Shown: one piece after another, positions 1-8,550 of the stretch | Numbering within the stretch: the stretch's first letter is position 1 | Layout of the letters: each line of letters starts with the position of its first letter | NCBI GenBank assembly: GCA_041662605.1 | Contig: JBAZSD010000017.1 | Coordinates: 28,699 to 92,698 of the forward strand | Reading direction: 5' to 3' | DNA length: 64,000 nt | From: Desulfomonilaceae bacterium | GTDB taxonomy: Bacteria > Desulfobacterota > Desulfomonilia > Desulfomonilales > Desulfomonilaceae | Program-made: the position numbers and the translations under genes | The notes under the pieces: model-generated | The model's input: the letters and a program-made list of their open reading frames with translations, nothing else | What the model was told of the DNA's origin: nothing | Databases searched by the model: none

Positions 1-193
1 GGAGAAGATCTTCTCTAGAAAGATTCTTTGGAGGTTTTTGAGATGCGTTTTTGGGGATGAGGTTTAGCTGGTCTAGTGCAACTCCATTCTTGATAGCGGT
101 GTTAATAATCCTTTTTAAATGACGATAATTGCTCTCGAAGTCACCGGGAGGTTCGGGTACTCCAATCGCCGCATCGGAATAAGTGAACAACAT
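1..193 (-). CDS. Partial unknown protein, N-terminal 64 residues
   Basis: An open frame runs off the left edge of the window on the minus strand. The start at 193 is chosen over the in-frame ATG at 199 because AGGAGG (201-206) lies 7 nt from it but only 1 nt from the upstream one. The visible part begins MLFTYSDAAIGVPEPPGDFE and ends ...KNLSREDLL. The stretch with HLKRIINTAIKNG followed by a proline/lysine-rich linker and LSREDLL faintly recalls the junction between the core-binding and catalytic domains of tyrosine recombinases, but the fragment is too short to assign. Product not recognised. Confidence 0.55.
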   Translation of the reverse strand, partial: MLFTYSDAAIGVPEPPGDFESNYRHLKRIINTAIKNGVALDQLNLIPKNASQKPPKNLSREDLL

Positions 194-262
194 ATCCATA
201 CCTCCTACTGGAAAAATAAAGCCCGAAAGGCGTCCGATTTCCGCCTCCCAGAAAATACTGCG

Positions 263-291
263 GAGATAGCACGACGACCTTTGGTAGTCAA
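263..291 (-). promoter_or_regulatory. Candidate sigma-70 promoter for the left-edge minus-strand gene
   Basis: Read on the minus strand, TTGACT (291-286) and TATCTC (268-263) are separated by 17 nt, about 70 nt upstream of the start codon at 193. The -35 is close to consensus and the -10 is poor. The leader between promoter and start contains a short AGGCG/CGCCT hairpin. The rest of the 194-497 divergent spacer is AT-rich. A plus-strand TTGACT at 321-326 could belong to uvrA, but no good -10 follows at normal spacing. Confidence 0.35.
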
Positions 292-497
292 CAAATAGTT
301 TATGTTTTTTTAATATAATATTGACTAAATGGATTAAAACCATATGTGGTATGATAAATACCAATATAATTACGTAGACTTGGATAAAAGCGCGTCAAAC
401 ACATTATCCAAGATATTGTCATGTCCGTTTCCCGAGACTTTAACCTCGACGCGCTCATTCTTGAAACTAAACACCTTAAGGAGATACAAATCTTTTT

Positions 498-3353
498 ATG
501 GCTTCTAAAACCATATCAATACGTGGGGCAAGAGAGCATAACCTCAAGAATATCGATCTCGAGATCCCAAGGGATAAATTCGTCGTTATTACAGGTCTTT
601 CCGGGTCGGGTAAGTCTACGCTCGCTTTTGACACTATTTACGCCGAAGGGCAGAGACGCTACGTTGAATCTCTGTCAGCGTACGCGAGACAGTTTCTGGA
701 AATGATGGATAAGCCGGATGTAGATCTAATTGAGGGATTGTCTCCCGCCATCAGCATTGAGCAGAAAACCACTTCAAAGAACCCGCGATCGACTGTTGGG
801 ACAGTGACAGAAATTTACGACTATCTCAGGCTACTCTACGCGCGCGTCGGTATTCCCCACTGCTGGGAGTGCGGAAAACCGATAAGCTCTATGAGTATTC
901 AACAAATGACGGATGTAATTTTGGAATTTCCTCTAGATTCGCGTGTCCACATCATGGCGCCCATTATCAAAGGCAGAAAGGGCGAATACAGGGCCGAAAT
1001 CGGAAAGCTCGTCAGAGATGGCTTTGTCCGCGCAAAAATCGATGGCAGCCTCATTGACCTTTCACCAGACATACGTCTGGAAAAGAACAAGAAGCATGAC
1101 ATTGATGTTGTGGTTGATCGTCTTATAGTGAAACCCGGATTGGAGCGCCGACTCGCGGATTCTCTTGAAATAGCGGCTAATCTTGGTGAAGGAGTGGTGA
1201 TTGTAGAGGATCAGGATGGGCGGACGCATCTTTTTAGTGAACATCTGTCCTGTCCTGAACATGGTGTTTCTATCGGAGAGATTTCTCCCAGGCTGTTTTC
1301 GTTTAACAACCCTTATGGAGCTTGCGAAATGTGCGGCGGGTTAGGAGTCAAGACTCATTTTGATCCTGACCTTGTTGTTCCTGATCCTGATCTGTCGCTT
1401 ATAGATGGGGCCCTTGCCCCATGGAAGAAGAAAAACTCTGTATTTTTGAATCAAACAATTCAAGCTATAGCGAAGCATTATGCCTTTGACCCGGCGACGC
1501 CTTTCGGCAAGTTGTCCGGGCCCATTCAGGATATGTTGTTATATGGTTCAGGATCTGAAGAGATCGATTTCAATTATGAAAGAGACGGTAGACGGCACTA
1601 CTTCCGAAAAGTTTTCGAAGGGGTAATTCCAAATATGGAGAGGCGCCGGATGGAATCCTCTAGCGAGGACGTTCAGGATGAATTTGGCTCATTCGTAAGT
1701 GAAATTCCCTGTCCATCGTGTCACGGAGCGAGACTCAAGCGTGAAGCCAGAAGTGTCCTGATAGGGGGAGTCCCCATACATGAATTTACGGCCATGTCTG
1801 TGCGTCGTGCTGTGCAATTCATGGAAGAACTTGTACTTACTCCAAGAAGCATGGAGATTGCCAGGCGTGTGATCAAGGAAATAAGAAACAGGCTCGGGTT
1901 TCTTGATCGTGTCGGACTAAATTACCTGACTTTGGATCGGAGTTCCGCCACTCTCTCAGGGGGCGAGTCGCAACGAATTAGATTGGCTACCCAGGTTGGG
2001 TCCTCGCTGGTAGGTGTGTTGTACATTCTTGATGAACCGAGCATAGGTTTACATCAGAGGGATAATCAAAGGTTGCTTTCCACGTTAACAGATTTGAGGG
2101 ATCAGGGAAACACTGTGCTGGTCGTGGAACATGATCCTGAAACAATACTAAGTTCGGATTATGTGATAGACATGGGACCAGGAGCGGGAAGACTCGGGGG
2201 GGAAGTGGTATTCGCGGGGTCACCCCAACAACTATTGAATTCTGAATCCTCCATAACAGGCCGTTACCTGTCGGGCAGAGAAACAATTCCCATCCCATTG
2301 AAACGCCGCAAGCCCAAACGTGAGAAAATAGTTATCAAGGGCGCTCGAGCGAATAATCTGAGGAACATCGATGTAACAATCCCACTTGGTATCTTCACTT
2401 GTGTTACGGGAGTTTCCGGATCTGGGAAAAGCACTCTTGTTATTGAAGTTTTACGAAAGGCCCTCCAGGCCAGAAGTCAGAGAAGCTTTAACAAAATGGG
2501 TTTTGTGGACAAGATTGAGGGATTGCCATATGTCGACAAGGTTATAGAGATAGACCAGAGTCCTATAGGAAGGACTCCCAGATCAAATCCCGCTACATAT
2601 ACCGGAGTTTTCGGGCACATCCGTGAGCTTTTCTCCAGTTTGCCTGATTCAAAAATGCGAGGTTACAAGCCCGGACGATACAGTTTCAATGTGAAGGGCG
2701 GGAGATGTGAGTCCTGTCATGGAGACGGAGTAATAAAGATCGAAATGCATTTTCTTCCTGATGTTTACGTTAAATGTGATGTGTGTAACGGTAAGCGTTA
2801 CAACAGAGAGACTCTCGAAATAAAATTTAAAGGGAAAAATATCACCGATGTTTTGGACATGACGGTTCAACAAGCCGCCGAATTTATGGAGAACATTCCT
2901 CCTATTTTCAACAAATTGAGAACACTTCAGGAAGTGGGATTGGGATATATAAAATTAGGTCAGCCCGCTACGACTCTTTCCGGGGGTGAGGCTCAAAGAA
3001 TAAAACTGTCGAAAGAGCTTTCCAAGAGGGGAACGGGGAGGACGCTCTATATTCTCGACGAACCTACAACCGGTCTCCATTTCGCGGACGTGAAAAAGCT
3101 GCTTGATGTTTTGACCAGTCTTGTCGACGCAGGTAACACGGTCTTAGTGATTGAGCACAACATGGATGTGATTAAGGTTGCGGATTACATCATCGATCTG
3201 GGACCGGAAGGAGGGGATCAGGGTGGTGAGGTATTAGCGCAAGGCTCCCCGGAAATAATATCTGAAACCCCAGGTTCCTATACCGGAGTCTTTCTTAAGG
3301 AGGTTCTGGCAAATCAGAAAGGATATCGCTCCTTGATGGTCGGGGCAGCTTAA
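498..3353 (+). CDS. uvrA: Excinuclease ABC subunit A (UvrA)
   Basis: DNA-damage recognition ATPase of nucleotide excision repair; it acts as a dimer and loads UvrB at lesions. The 951-residue length is normal. Two ABC modules are visible: Walker A GLSGSGKS at residues 33-40 and GVSGSGKS near 640, with LSGGESQRI near 486 and LSGGEAQRI near 827. Zinc-binding pairs occur as CWEC near 120, CEMC and CPSC in the middle, and the CESC...CDVC finger near 736 that contacts DNA. The start has an AAGGAG-type ribosome site about 12 nt upstream. The gene stands alone: divergent from the left-edge gene and convergent with the acyl-CoA ligase. All key residues appear intact. Confidence 0.97.
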   Translation: MASKTISIRGAREHNLKNIDLEIPRDKFVVITGLSGSGKSTLAFDTIYAEGQRRYVESLSAYARQFLEMMDKPDVDLIEGLSPAISIEQKTTSKNPRSTVGTVTEIYDYLRLLYARVGIPHCWECGKPISSMSIQQMTDVILEFPLDSRVHIMAPIIKGRKGEYRAEIGKLVRDGFVRAKIDGSLIDLSPDIRLEKNKKHDIDVVVDRLIVKPGLERRLADSLEIAANLGEGVVIVEDQDGRTHLFSEHLSCPEHGVSIGEISPRLFSFNNPYGACEMCGGLGVKTHFDPDLVVPDPDLSLIDGALAPWKKKNSVFLNQTIQAIAKHYAFDPATPFGKLSGPIQDMLLYGSGSEEIDFNYERDGRRHYFRKVFEGVIPNMERRRMESSSEDVQDEFGSFVSEIPCPSCHGARLKREARSVLIGGVPIHEFTAMSVRRAVQFMEELVLTPRSMEIARRVIKEIRNRLGFLDRVGLNYLTLDRSSATLSGGESQRIRLATQVGSSLVGVLYILDEPSIGLHQRDNQRLLSTLTDLRDQGNTVLVVEHDPETILSSDYVIDMGPGAGRLGGEVVFAGSPQQLLNSESSITGRYLSGRETIPIPLKRRKPKREKIVIKGARANNLRNIDVTIPLGIFTCVTGVSGSGKSTLVIEVLRKALQARSQRSFNKMGFVDKIEGLPYVDKVIEIDQSPIGRTPRSNPATYTGVFGHIRELFSSLPDSKMRGYKPGRYSFNVKGGRCESCHGDGVIKIEMHFLPDVYVKCDVCNGKRYNRETLEIKFKGKNITDVLDMTVQQAAEFMENIPPIFNKLRTLQEVGLGYIKLGQPATTLSGGEAQRIKLSKELSKRGTGRTLYILDEPTTGLHFADVKKLLDVLTSLVDAGNTVLVIEHNMDVIKVADYIIDLGPEGGDQGGEVLAQGSPEIISETPGSYTGVFLKEVLANQKGYRSLMVGAA

Positions 3354-3373
3354 ACAAGATTCGCAAGATGGAT

Positions 3374-3417
3374 TTGGGGTGGCGTCCTTCTTGAGTAAGC
3401 CCGGCATGCCACCCCAA
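3374..3417. terminator. Long inverted repeat between convergent genes, possible bidirectional terminator
   Basis: TTGGGGTGGC (3374-3383) and GCCACCCCAA (3408-3417) form a perfect 10-bp stem around a 24-nt loop, in the 77-nt gap between the uvrA stop and the stop of the convergent acyl-CoA ligase. Position and symmetry suit a two-way terminator, but no clear T run follows on either strand, so intrinsic termination is uncertain. Confidence 0.45.
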
Positions 3418-3430
3418 CATCCTGAAAAAC

Positions 3431-5110
3431 TTATGAAGTCTCTTTTTGAGCTTTCTCCTCTTCCATACGTTTCAGTTCTTTTCTCAGGATCTTTCCCACT
3501 GCGCTTTTCGGCAACTCGTTCACAAACTCTACATATTTTGGAACCTTGTACTTGACCAGGTTATCTTTGCAGTAGTCAATTATTTCAATTGGTGTGGCAG
3601 TTTCTCCTGATTTTAAAACAACATATGCCTTGATTCGCTCGCCGGAATATGTGTCAGGGACGCCGATGGCGCAAGCCTCCATGATCTTCGGGTGGGCGAA
3701 AAGCACTTCATCTACATCTCTTGGGTAGATGTTGAACCCCCCTGATATGATCATATCCTTTTTCCTGTCAACAATCGTCAGATAACCTTCTTCATCCATG
3801 ACAGCAATATCGCCAGTTAGAAGCCAGCCGTCGCGAAGAGTCAATTCAGTCTCATCCGGTCTATTTATGTATCCTTTCATGACTTGCGGGCCCTTTATGC
3901 AAAGCTCGCCTGGTTCGTTGAATGCGGTGATTTCCTGATTATAATCGTCTACAGCAACGAGTTTCGCCCCTGTATTGGGTATTGGTAACCCAATTGACCC
4001 CGGTTTCCTTTTGCCCCCCAGAGGATTGATCGTCGCTACAGGGGTAGTTTCCGTGAGTCCATAACCTTCGCAGATCTGAGCCCCTGTAAGTTCCTCAAAT
4101 TTGCGTATGGTTTCCAGAGGTAACGGAGCCCCGCCTGAAAAACACCCCCTGATTGACGAGATGTCATATTTTTTCAGATCCGGGAAATTAATCATTCCGT
4201 TGTAAAGAGTCGGAACAGCGGGGATATAAGTGGCTTTACACTTCTGAATCGATTCAAGGATTGCTTTAGGTTCAGGTTTGGGAATCAGGATGTTTGCATA
4301 GCCGTAAAAAACCGCCATGTTCATGGCTGTTGTCAATCCAAAAGAGTGAAAAAACGGCAGACATCCCACTACTGTTTCGGCTCCATCATTAAATGCGTAA
4401 AACCATGATCTACACTGTTGAACATTGCTTGACAGATTGGCGTGGGTTAACTCAACGCCCTTGGATACGCCCGTAGTGCCACCGGTATATAGTAATAGAG
4501 CCGTATCGTCCCATTTGGATTTCACCGGATTTTTTGTAGGAGAATACTTTTTCAGTAGATCGGTAAATTCATAAACATCCTGCACGTTCGGAGTTTTAAG
4601 ATGCATGCCCTTTCTGACGAACGGGAAGAGCTGTTTTAATGGGAAAGGCAAGTAGTCTCTGATGTGGCAAGATACGATCTTGCGGATTTTTGTTTTGCTC
4701 CTCAACGCCGCCATTCGGGGAACCAGGAGGTCCAGACAGACAAGTAGGGTCGAATTTGAATCGTTATACTGATGCTGGAGTTCACGATCAGTATACAGAG
4801 GATTATTTAAAGCTACCACTGCTCCTGCGCGTAGGGCTCCATAAATGGCCACGACCATCTGGGCAATGTTAGGGAGCAATGTGGCTACGGTGTCCCCGGG
4901 TTTTACGCCCAAATCCGTTAATGCGGAGGCAAAACGTGACACCATTTCGTCAAGTTTTTTGAAAGAAATCTTTGTGCCCTGAAAAATGAGCGCCGTATTG
5001 TCAGGGAACCTTTGCGCGGTTCTAGTCAGCGCTTCCGTCGGATTGATTTTTTCGATATCAATTTCCGGTGGGACGCTTGATGCATATGATTTTAGCCATA
5101 TCTTGTCCAT
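3431..5110 (-). CDS. AMP-forming long-chain acyl-CoA ligase (FadD-like)
   Basis: Member of the ANL adenylate-forming superfamily: activates a carboxylic acid with ATP to an acyl-adenylate and transfers it to CoA. The 559-residue length is standard. Seen in order: the P-loop-like YTGGTTGVSKG near residue 210, the EGYGLTETTP region near 345, the adenylate-binding LLTGDIAVMDEEGY and hinge DRKKDMIISGG near 430-450, and the C-terminal catalytic lysine in KSAVGKILRKEL. The sequence resembles medium/long-chain fatty-acid ligases more than acetyl-CoA synthetase, but the substrate cannot be read from sequence. A ribosome site (AGGAGG-like, GGAGGATTAA) precedes the ATG at 5110. It is monocistronic and divergent from the membrane protein at 5174. 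Confidence 0.9.
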   Translation of the reverse strand: MDKIWLKSYASSVPPEIDIEKINPTEALTRTAQRFPDNTALIFQGTKISFKKLDEMVSRFASALTDLGVKPGDTVATLLPNIAQMVVAIYGALRAGAVVALNNPLYTDRELQHQYNDSNSTLLVCLDLLVPRMAALRSKTKIRKIVSCHIRDYLPFPLKQLFPFVRKGMHLKTPNVQDVYEFTDLLKKYSPTKNPVKSKWDDTALLLYTGGTTGVSKGVELTHANLSSNVQQCRSWFYAFNDGAETVVGCLPFFHSFGLTTAMNMAVFYGYANILIPKPEPKAILESIQKCKATYIPAVPTLYNGMINFPDLKKYDISSIRGCFSGGAPLPLETIRKFEELTGAQICEGYGLTETTPVATINPLGGKRKPGSIGLPIPNTGAKLVAVDDYNQEITAFNEPGELCIKGPQVMKGYINRPDETELTLRDGWLLTGDIAVMDEEGYLTIVDRKKDMIISGGFNIYPRDVDEVLFAHPKIMEACAIGVPDTYSGERIKAYVVLKSGETATPIEIIDYCKDNLVKYKVPKYVEFVNELPKSAVGKILRKELKRMEEEKAQKETS

Positions 5111-5173
5111 TTAATCCTCCTGGAACCAGATAAACCCTTAATTGGTTATGATTTCTCAAAATTAACTTGTGGA

Positions 5174-5752
5174 ATGACTATAAAGAATAAGTATAACTTA
5201 TTGCAACGCGACCTACAAAGAAAAAAGGTTCACACAGACAAGGAAATGGTCAAATATCGCCAAGATGATGATATAATACCAAACATGATCAGAATTATCG
5301 CTCGCGAAATCGGGATTTTTATTTTTTCAGTTTCTATCTTCCCGATAACATTCCTGCTATTGCTTTTGAAAGGCGATATCAATCGATATGGCCTTACTCT
5401 GATTTACCGAGAGATCATTAATCTCGGATCACATTCTCTCGAATCAACGCTCTCTTTCTTGGCAAGGTTGTTTGCTCCGTACCTTGCCATCCAGGCTTTT
5501 CGAGCTTATCAGTGGTCAAAAAAAGGAAAGACACCCAAGAAGTGGGCCTATCTCTATTTTGCGTTGTTGATGGGTTGCGCAGGGGTGTGGTTTGCGTGTA
5601 AATCTTGGGATCTATTCTATTTCATGTTTGAGCTTGGAGACATTCCTGGAGAGTTGGCCCAGTTCTTTCGTTTGGAATATGTCCATTTACTATGGGCTGT
5701 AGCAGGGTTTTACCTCTCTTTGAGGTTTCTCCAGAGCGCCTTCAGATCCTGA
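5174..5752 (+). CDS. Hypothetical multi-pass membrane protein
   Basis: A 192-residue frame with a charged N-terminal region of about 40 residues and then roughly four hydrophobic stretches (near residues 45-65, 88-108, 124-143 and 165-185). No family recognised and no catalytic motif seen. The start is uncertain: the ATG at 5174 has only a weak upstream TGTGGA, and in-frame ATGs at about 5246 (AAGGA just upstream) and 5285 would remove the polar leader. It is convergent with the LpxC fusion gene, with only 20 nt between the stops. Function unknown; an inner-membrane location is inferred from hydropathy. Confidence 0.6.
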   Translation: MTIKNKYNLLQRDLQRKKVHTDKEMVKYRQDDDIIPNMIRIIAREIGIFIFSVSIFPITFLLLLLKGDINRYGLTLIYREIINLGSHSLESTLSFLARLFAPYLAIQAFRAYQWSKKGKTPKKWAYLYFALLMGCAGVWFACKSWDLFYFMFELGDIPGELAQFFRLEYVHLLWAVAGFYLSLRFLQSAFRS

Positions 5753-5772
5753 GATCTTCTCCTGAAAAGGGA

Positions 5773-7881
5773 CTAAAGTATTCCCAGCTTTTCGTTTATG
5801 AGCCTCAACATGGCGATGTTTTCGGAGTGCCCTGTCTGTACAGCGACTATTTTCCCGACTATCGGTTTTCCCAGCAAATAAAAATCACCTAGGATGTCGA
5901 GGATCTTGTGTCTCACGTATTCGTCTTGAAAGCGCAGCGGCGGGTTAACCACCTTGTCGTCATCGAGAAGGATCAGATTGGATAGTTTTCCTCCGCCGGC
6001 CAGCCCCATCTCGTCCATAATTCGCATGTCGCGTACGAATCCGAAAGTTCGTGCCGGCGCAATCTCAGACTTAAAGTCTTCAACTCCTGAGAGCCTAAAA
6101 GTCATATCAAGCTTTCCGATAGGCTGTGGGTAATCCATGTGATATTCTACCGAAAAAGCGTCAGACGGCTCAATCCGCATGCTTTTGGGGCTTCCGTCGG
6201 GTAAAGTGATTTCAAAAGACTCTGTAATATCAATTTGTTCAACTAATTCGTCCTGTGTTATTATTTCGGCGTTTTCAACAAGGTTACAGAATTCAAGAGC
6301 GGATCCGTCCATAATCGGGACTTCTCCTGCAATCTTTACGAGCAAATTTGTCAATCCGTACACGTGAAAAACCGCCATTAGATGCTCTATTGTTCTAGCA
6401 ATCGCGTCATGGCCCCTGAGACTCGTACACAAATTGGTGGATTGTACAAATGGTAACAGAGCAGGCACTGTGCCACCGGATGTTATGTGTCCAAAATTTA
6501 TGCCTGAGTTTGGGGGTAGGGGAGATATCGTAAGTCCCGTTTTTTGACCGGAATGAAGCCCTTGGCCATAGATTACCACTTTGCCTCTCAAAGTCTTCTG
6601 CATGAGATGCTCGGGTTTTAGTCCTAATCCTTGAAGCGTGTCCCGTTCGGAAAGGTCAGACCTTGCTGGGGGTGAGGAAGGGCGACCCAAGGGAAATGAA
6701 AATCTTGGAACTCCTTGCCTTACTGATTCCTCTGATTCTGATTTCGTGTACGCCGGCAGAAGCAACTCGTTGATGGTTAGAGTGTGTCCTGACGTGTTCA
6801 TTACTGTATGTTCCACCAGTATCTTCAGTTCCTTGATATTGCCTGGCCAAGTGTGAGCGGACAGTCTTGACAATGCAACGTCCTCCACTTCCCTTATATC
6901 CTTGTCGAATTCCCTGGACGCCTCAGCCAAAAAGTGCCTTACCAGTAGAGGAATATCTTCAGGACGTTCTCTAAGAGCAGGAGCACGAATTACCCGCTGC
7001 GCCAGGATGTTCATTGCGTCATCGGAAAATCCGGACGCTATCATCTCCTCAGGAGACTTTTTGGAAGTTGAAAGTAGCCTTGTCAAGTTCACTCCGGGAA
7101 TCGCCTTTTGGGTACCTGCGGCCATTGTGACCAACATTCGAGCCAGAGGGATTTCAAGTCCAGGCGCTAATCTGTCGATACCTACCAACAGGAGAGTTCC
7201 TCCTGCCGCTATTTTAAGTTTCCCGGTCCTTGAAGACTCACCATCAGACCCTCGCCCATATAGAACCTCTCCAAGATTATCTTTCGTGAATTCGTCACAA
7301 CTAACTTTGACTAGCTTATGGCGGTCTTTTCCGGACGAAAAGTGAATCATTCTGGCAATGAATTCCTTACCTGAGCCCTTTTCTCCGTAAATGAGCGCCG
7401 AACCGGATTCGTGAGCCGAATTTTCAATGGATCTCCTGATATTCGCCGCTAAATGGGAAGCTCCGATTAGCGGGCCGGGATTACCGGACAAGTCCATGAT
7501 CTCGGACATGATTTTCTTGGAAGAAACGGCTTTGTCAACTAAATGAAGTGTGTCTTCAAGATTCAGAGGCTTCTCGAGGTAGTCTTCCGCCCCCAGTTTA
7601 ATAGCTTTTACGGCGGTCTCAATGGTACCGTGTCCACTCATCATGATCACGTGACACTTGGGAGCAATACGCTTGATAGCCTTTAGCGTCTGCAAGCCGT
7701 CTATACCTGGAATCCATATGTCGAGAAAAACAATATCCGGGGAGTCGCTTTGAACGATGTGCAGCGCATCCTGCCCATCACGAGCCTTCAGAACCTCATG
7801 ACCTTCGTCGGCCAATATTGCGCCAAGTGAAGTTAGAATCTCCTCTTGGTCGTCTACTATCAGCACACGTCCCTTTTCCAT
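5773..7881 (-). CDS. lpxC: Receiver - degenerate NtrC-type AAA+ - LpxC deacetylase fusion
   Basis: Three modules in 702 residues. Residues 1-120: response-regulator receiver with acidic pair D10/D11, phospho-acceptor D54 and the EKP lysine near 104. About 140-395: NtrC-like AAA+ domain with Walker A GEKGSGKE, but the GAFTGA sigma-54 contact loop is absent and Walker B reads GGTLLLVGI without the Asp-Glu pair. C-terminal about 280 residues: LpxC, UDP-3-O-acyl-N-acetylglucosamine deacetylase, the committed step of lipid A synthesis. LpxC zinc and catalytic motifs look complete: TIEHLMA, VPIMDGSA, PARTFGF, VRHKILDILGD and a late GHSEN. The LpxC part replaces the usual Fis-type DNA-binding domain, so transcription activation is unlikely. 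The reading frame is continuous. No other lpxC is in the window, so this may be the working enzyme, perhaps controlled by phosphorylation. Confidence 0.9.
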   Translation of the reverse strand: MEKGRVLIVDDQEEILTSLGAILADEGHEVLKARDGQDALHIVQSDSPDIVFLDIWIPGIDGLQTLKAIKRIAPKCHVIMMSGHGTIETAVKAIKLGAEDYLEKPLNLEDTLHLVDKAVSSKKIMSEIMDLSGNPGPLIGASHLAANIRRSIENSAHESGSALIYGEKGSGKEFIARMIHFSSGKDRHKLVKVSCDEFTKDNLGEVLYGRGSDGESSRTGKLKIAAGGTLLLVGIDRLAPGLEIPLARMLVTMAAGTQKAIPGVNLTRLLSTSKKSPEEMIASGFSDDAMNILAQRVIRAPALRERPEDIPLLVRHFLAEASREFDKDIREVEDVALSRLSAHTWPGNIKELKILVEHTVMNTSGHTLTINELLLPAYTKSESEESVRQGVPRFSFPLGRPSSPPARSDLSERDTLQGLGLKPEHLMQKTLRGKVVIYGQGLHSGQKTGLTISPLPPNSGINFGHITSGGTVPALLPFVQSTNLCTSLRGHDAIARTIEHLMAVFHVYGLTNLLVKIAGEVPIMDGSALEFCNLVENAEIITQDELVEQIDITESFEITLPDGSPKSMRIEPSDAFSVEYHMDYPQPIGKLDMTFRLSGVEDFKSEIAPARTFGFVRDMRIMDEMGLAGGGKLSNLILLDDDKVVNPPLRFQDEYVRHKILDILGDFYLLGKPIVGKIVAVQTGHSENIAMLRLINEKLGIL

Positions 7882-8138
7882 GTTTGTCGGAACTCTCTAT
7901 AAATGATTGAATAATGTCAAAACGGTCGTAAATCGGCCGTCAGCGACTATAGCCGCTTGACGAAATATTATCAACCCGCAAAGTTTTGATCACGAAGATT
8001 AGTGAAGGGTTTTTCCTGAACTAACAGTTATGGTGGGAGAGGGTTGGAGCGCTAGGTAATTTGGTACGGCAATCTCAGGAGTTTTAGAACACTCCTCTGA
8101 AAGTCAGTCTAGATTTGCTCTGCCGCTTAGTCCCCTGT

Positions 8139-8396
8139 TTATCGTTGATGATCAATTTCTGTCTTTGAAGACTTTAGTGAATTCTCAATATCCTTCATGC
8201 GCAGGGATGTCCGAGTCGGGATGTCGGCACTTTGACTTTTCTGCGGGGCTATGCCGGAACATGATGGTGAATCCTCAATCATATGACATAATTGATTGTT
8301 AGATATTATCGATGGAGTTTGATCCGCGGCTAAACACGGTTGTATAATACACGATATAATAGAGACTAAACTAGCAATCATGACGAAAAACTTCAT
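8139..8396 (-). CDS. Small exported protein of unknown function
   Basis: An 85-residue frame with a clear signal peptide: MKFF, then a hydrophobic run, then PCLAA, with likely cleavage before DQTPS. The mature part is about 60 residues, polar, with two cysteines (in LCHM and SCSG) that could form a disulfide. A strong ribosome site (GAGGAGTTGAGGT) directly precedes the ATG, which supports a real gene. It lies downstream of the chemosensory operon on the same strand after a 154-nt gap, so it may be read through or independent. No family recognised. Confidence 0.55.
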   Translation of the reverse strand: MKFFVMIASLVSIISCIIQPCLAADQTPSIISNNQLCHMIEDSPSCSGIAPQKSQSADIPTRTSLRMKDIENSLKSSKTEIDHQR

Positions 8397-8550
8397 ACCT
8401 CAACTCCTCAAACGCCAATAAAACGTGACAAATCCGCCACAACATCAAAAAAGCTAGGTGATTACATATCACAATTAGGCAAATAATTAAAGAAAAATAT
8501 TCAGTTTTTTGGAGCTGCAGAGGCCGATTTACGGTCGAGATGATTTAAGA

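Noticed and set aside
1987..2298. 103-residue frame antisense to uvrA, and many similar antisense frames
   Set aside because: They lie fully inside strong coding genes, lack ribosome sites and show no family motifs.
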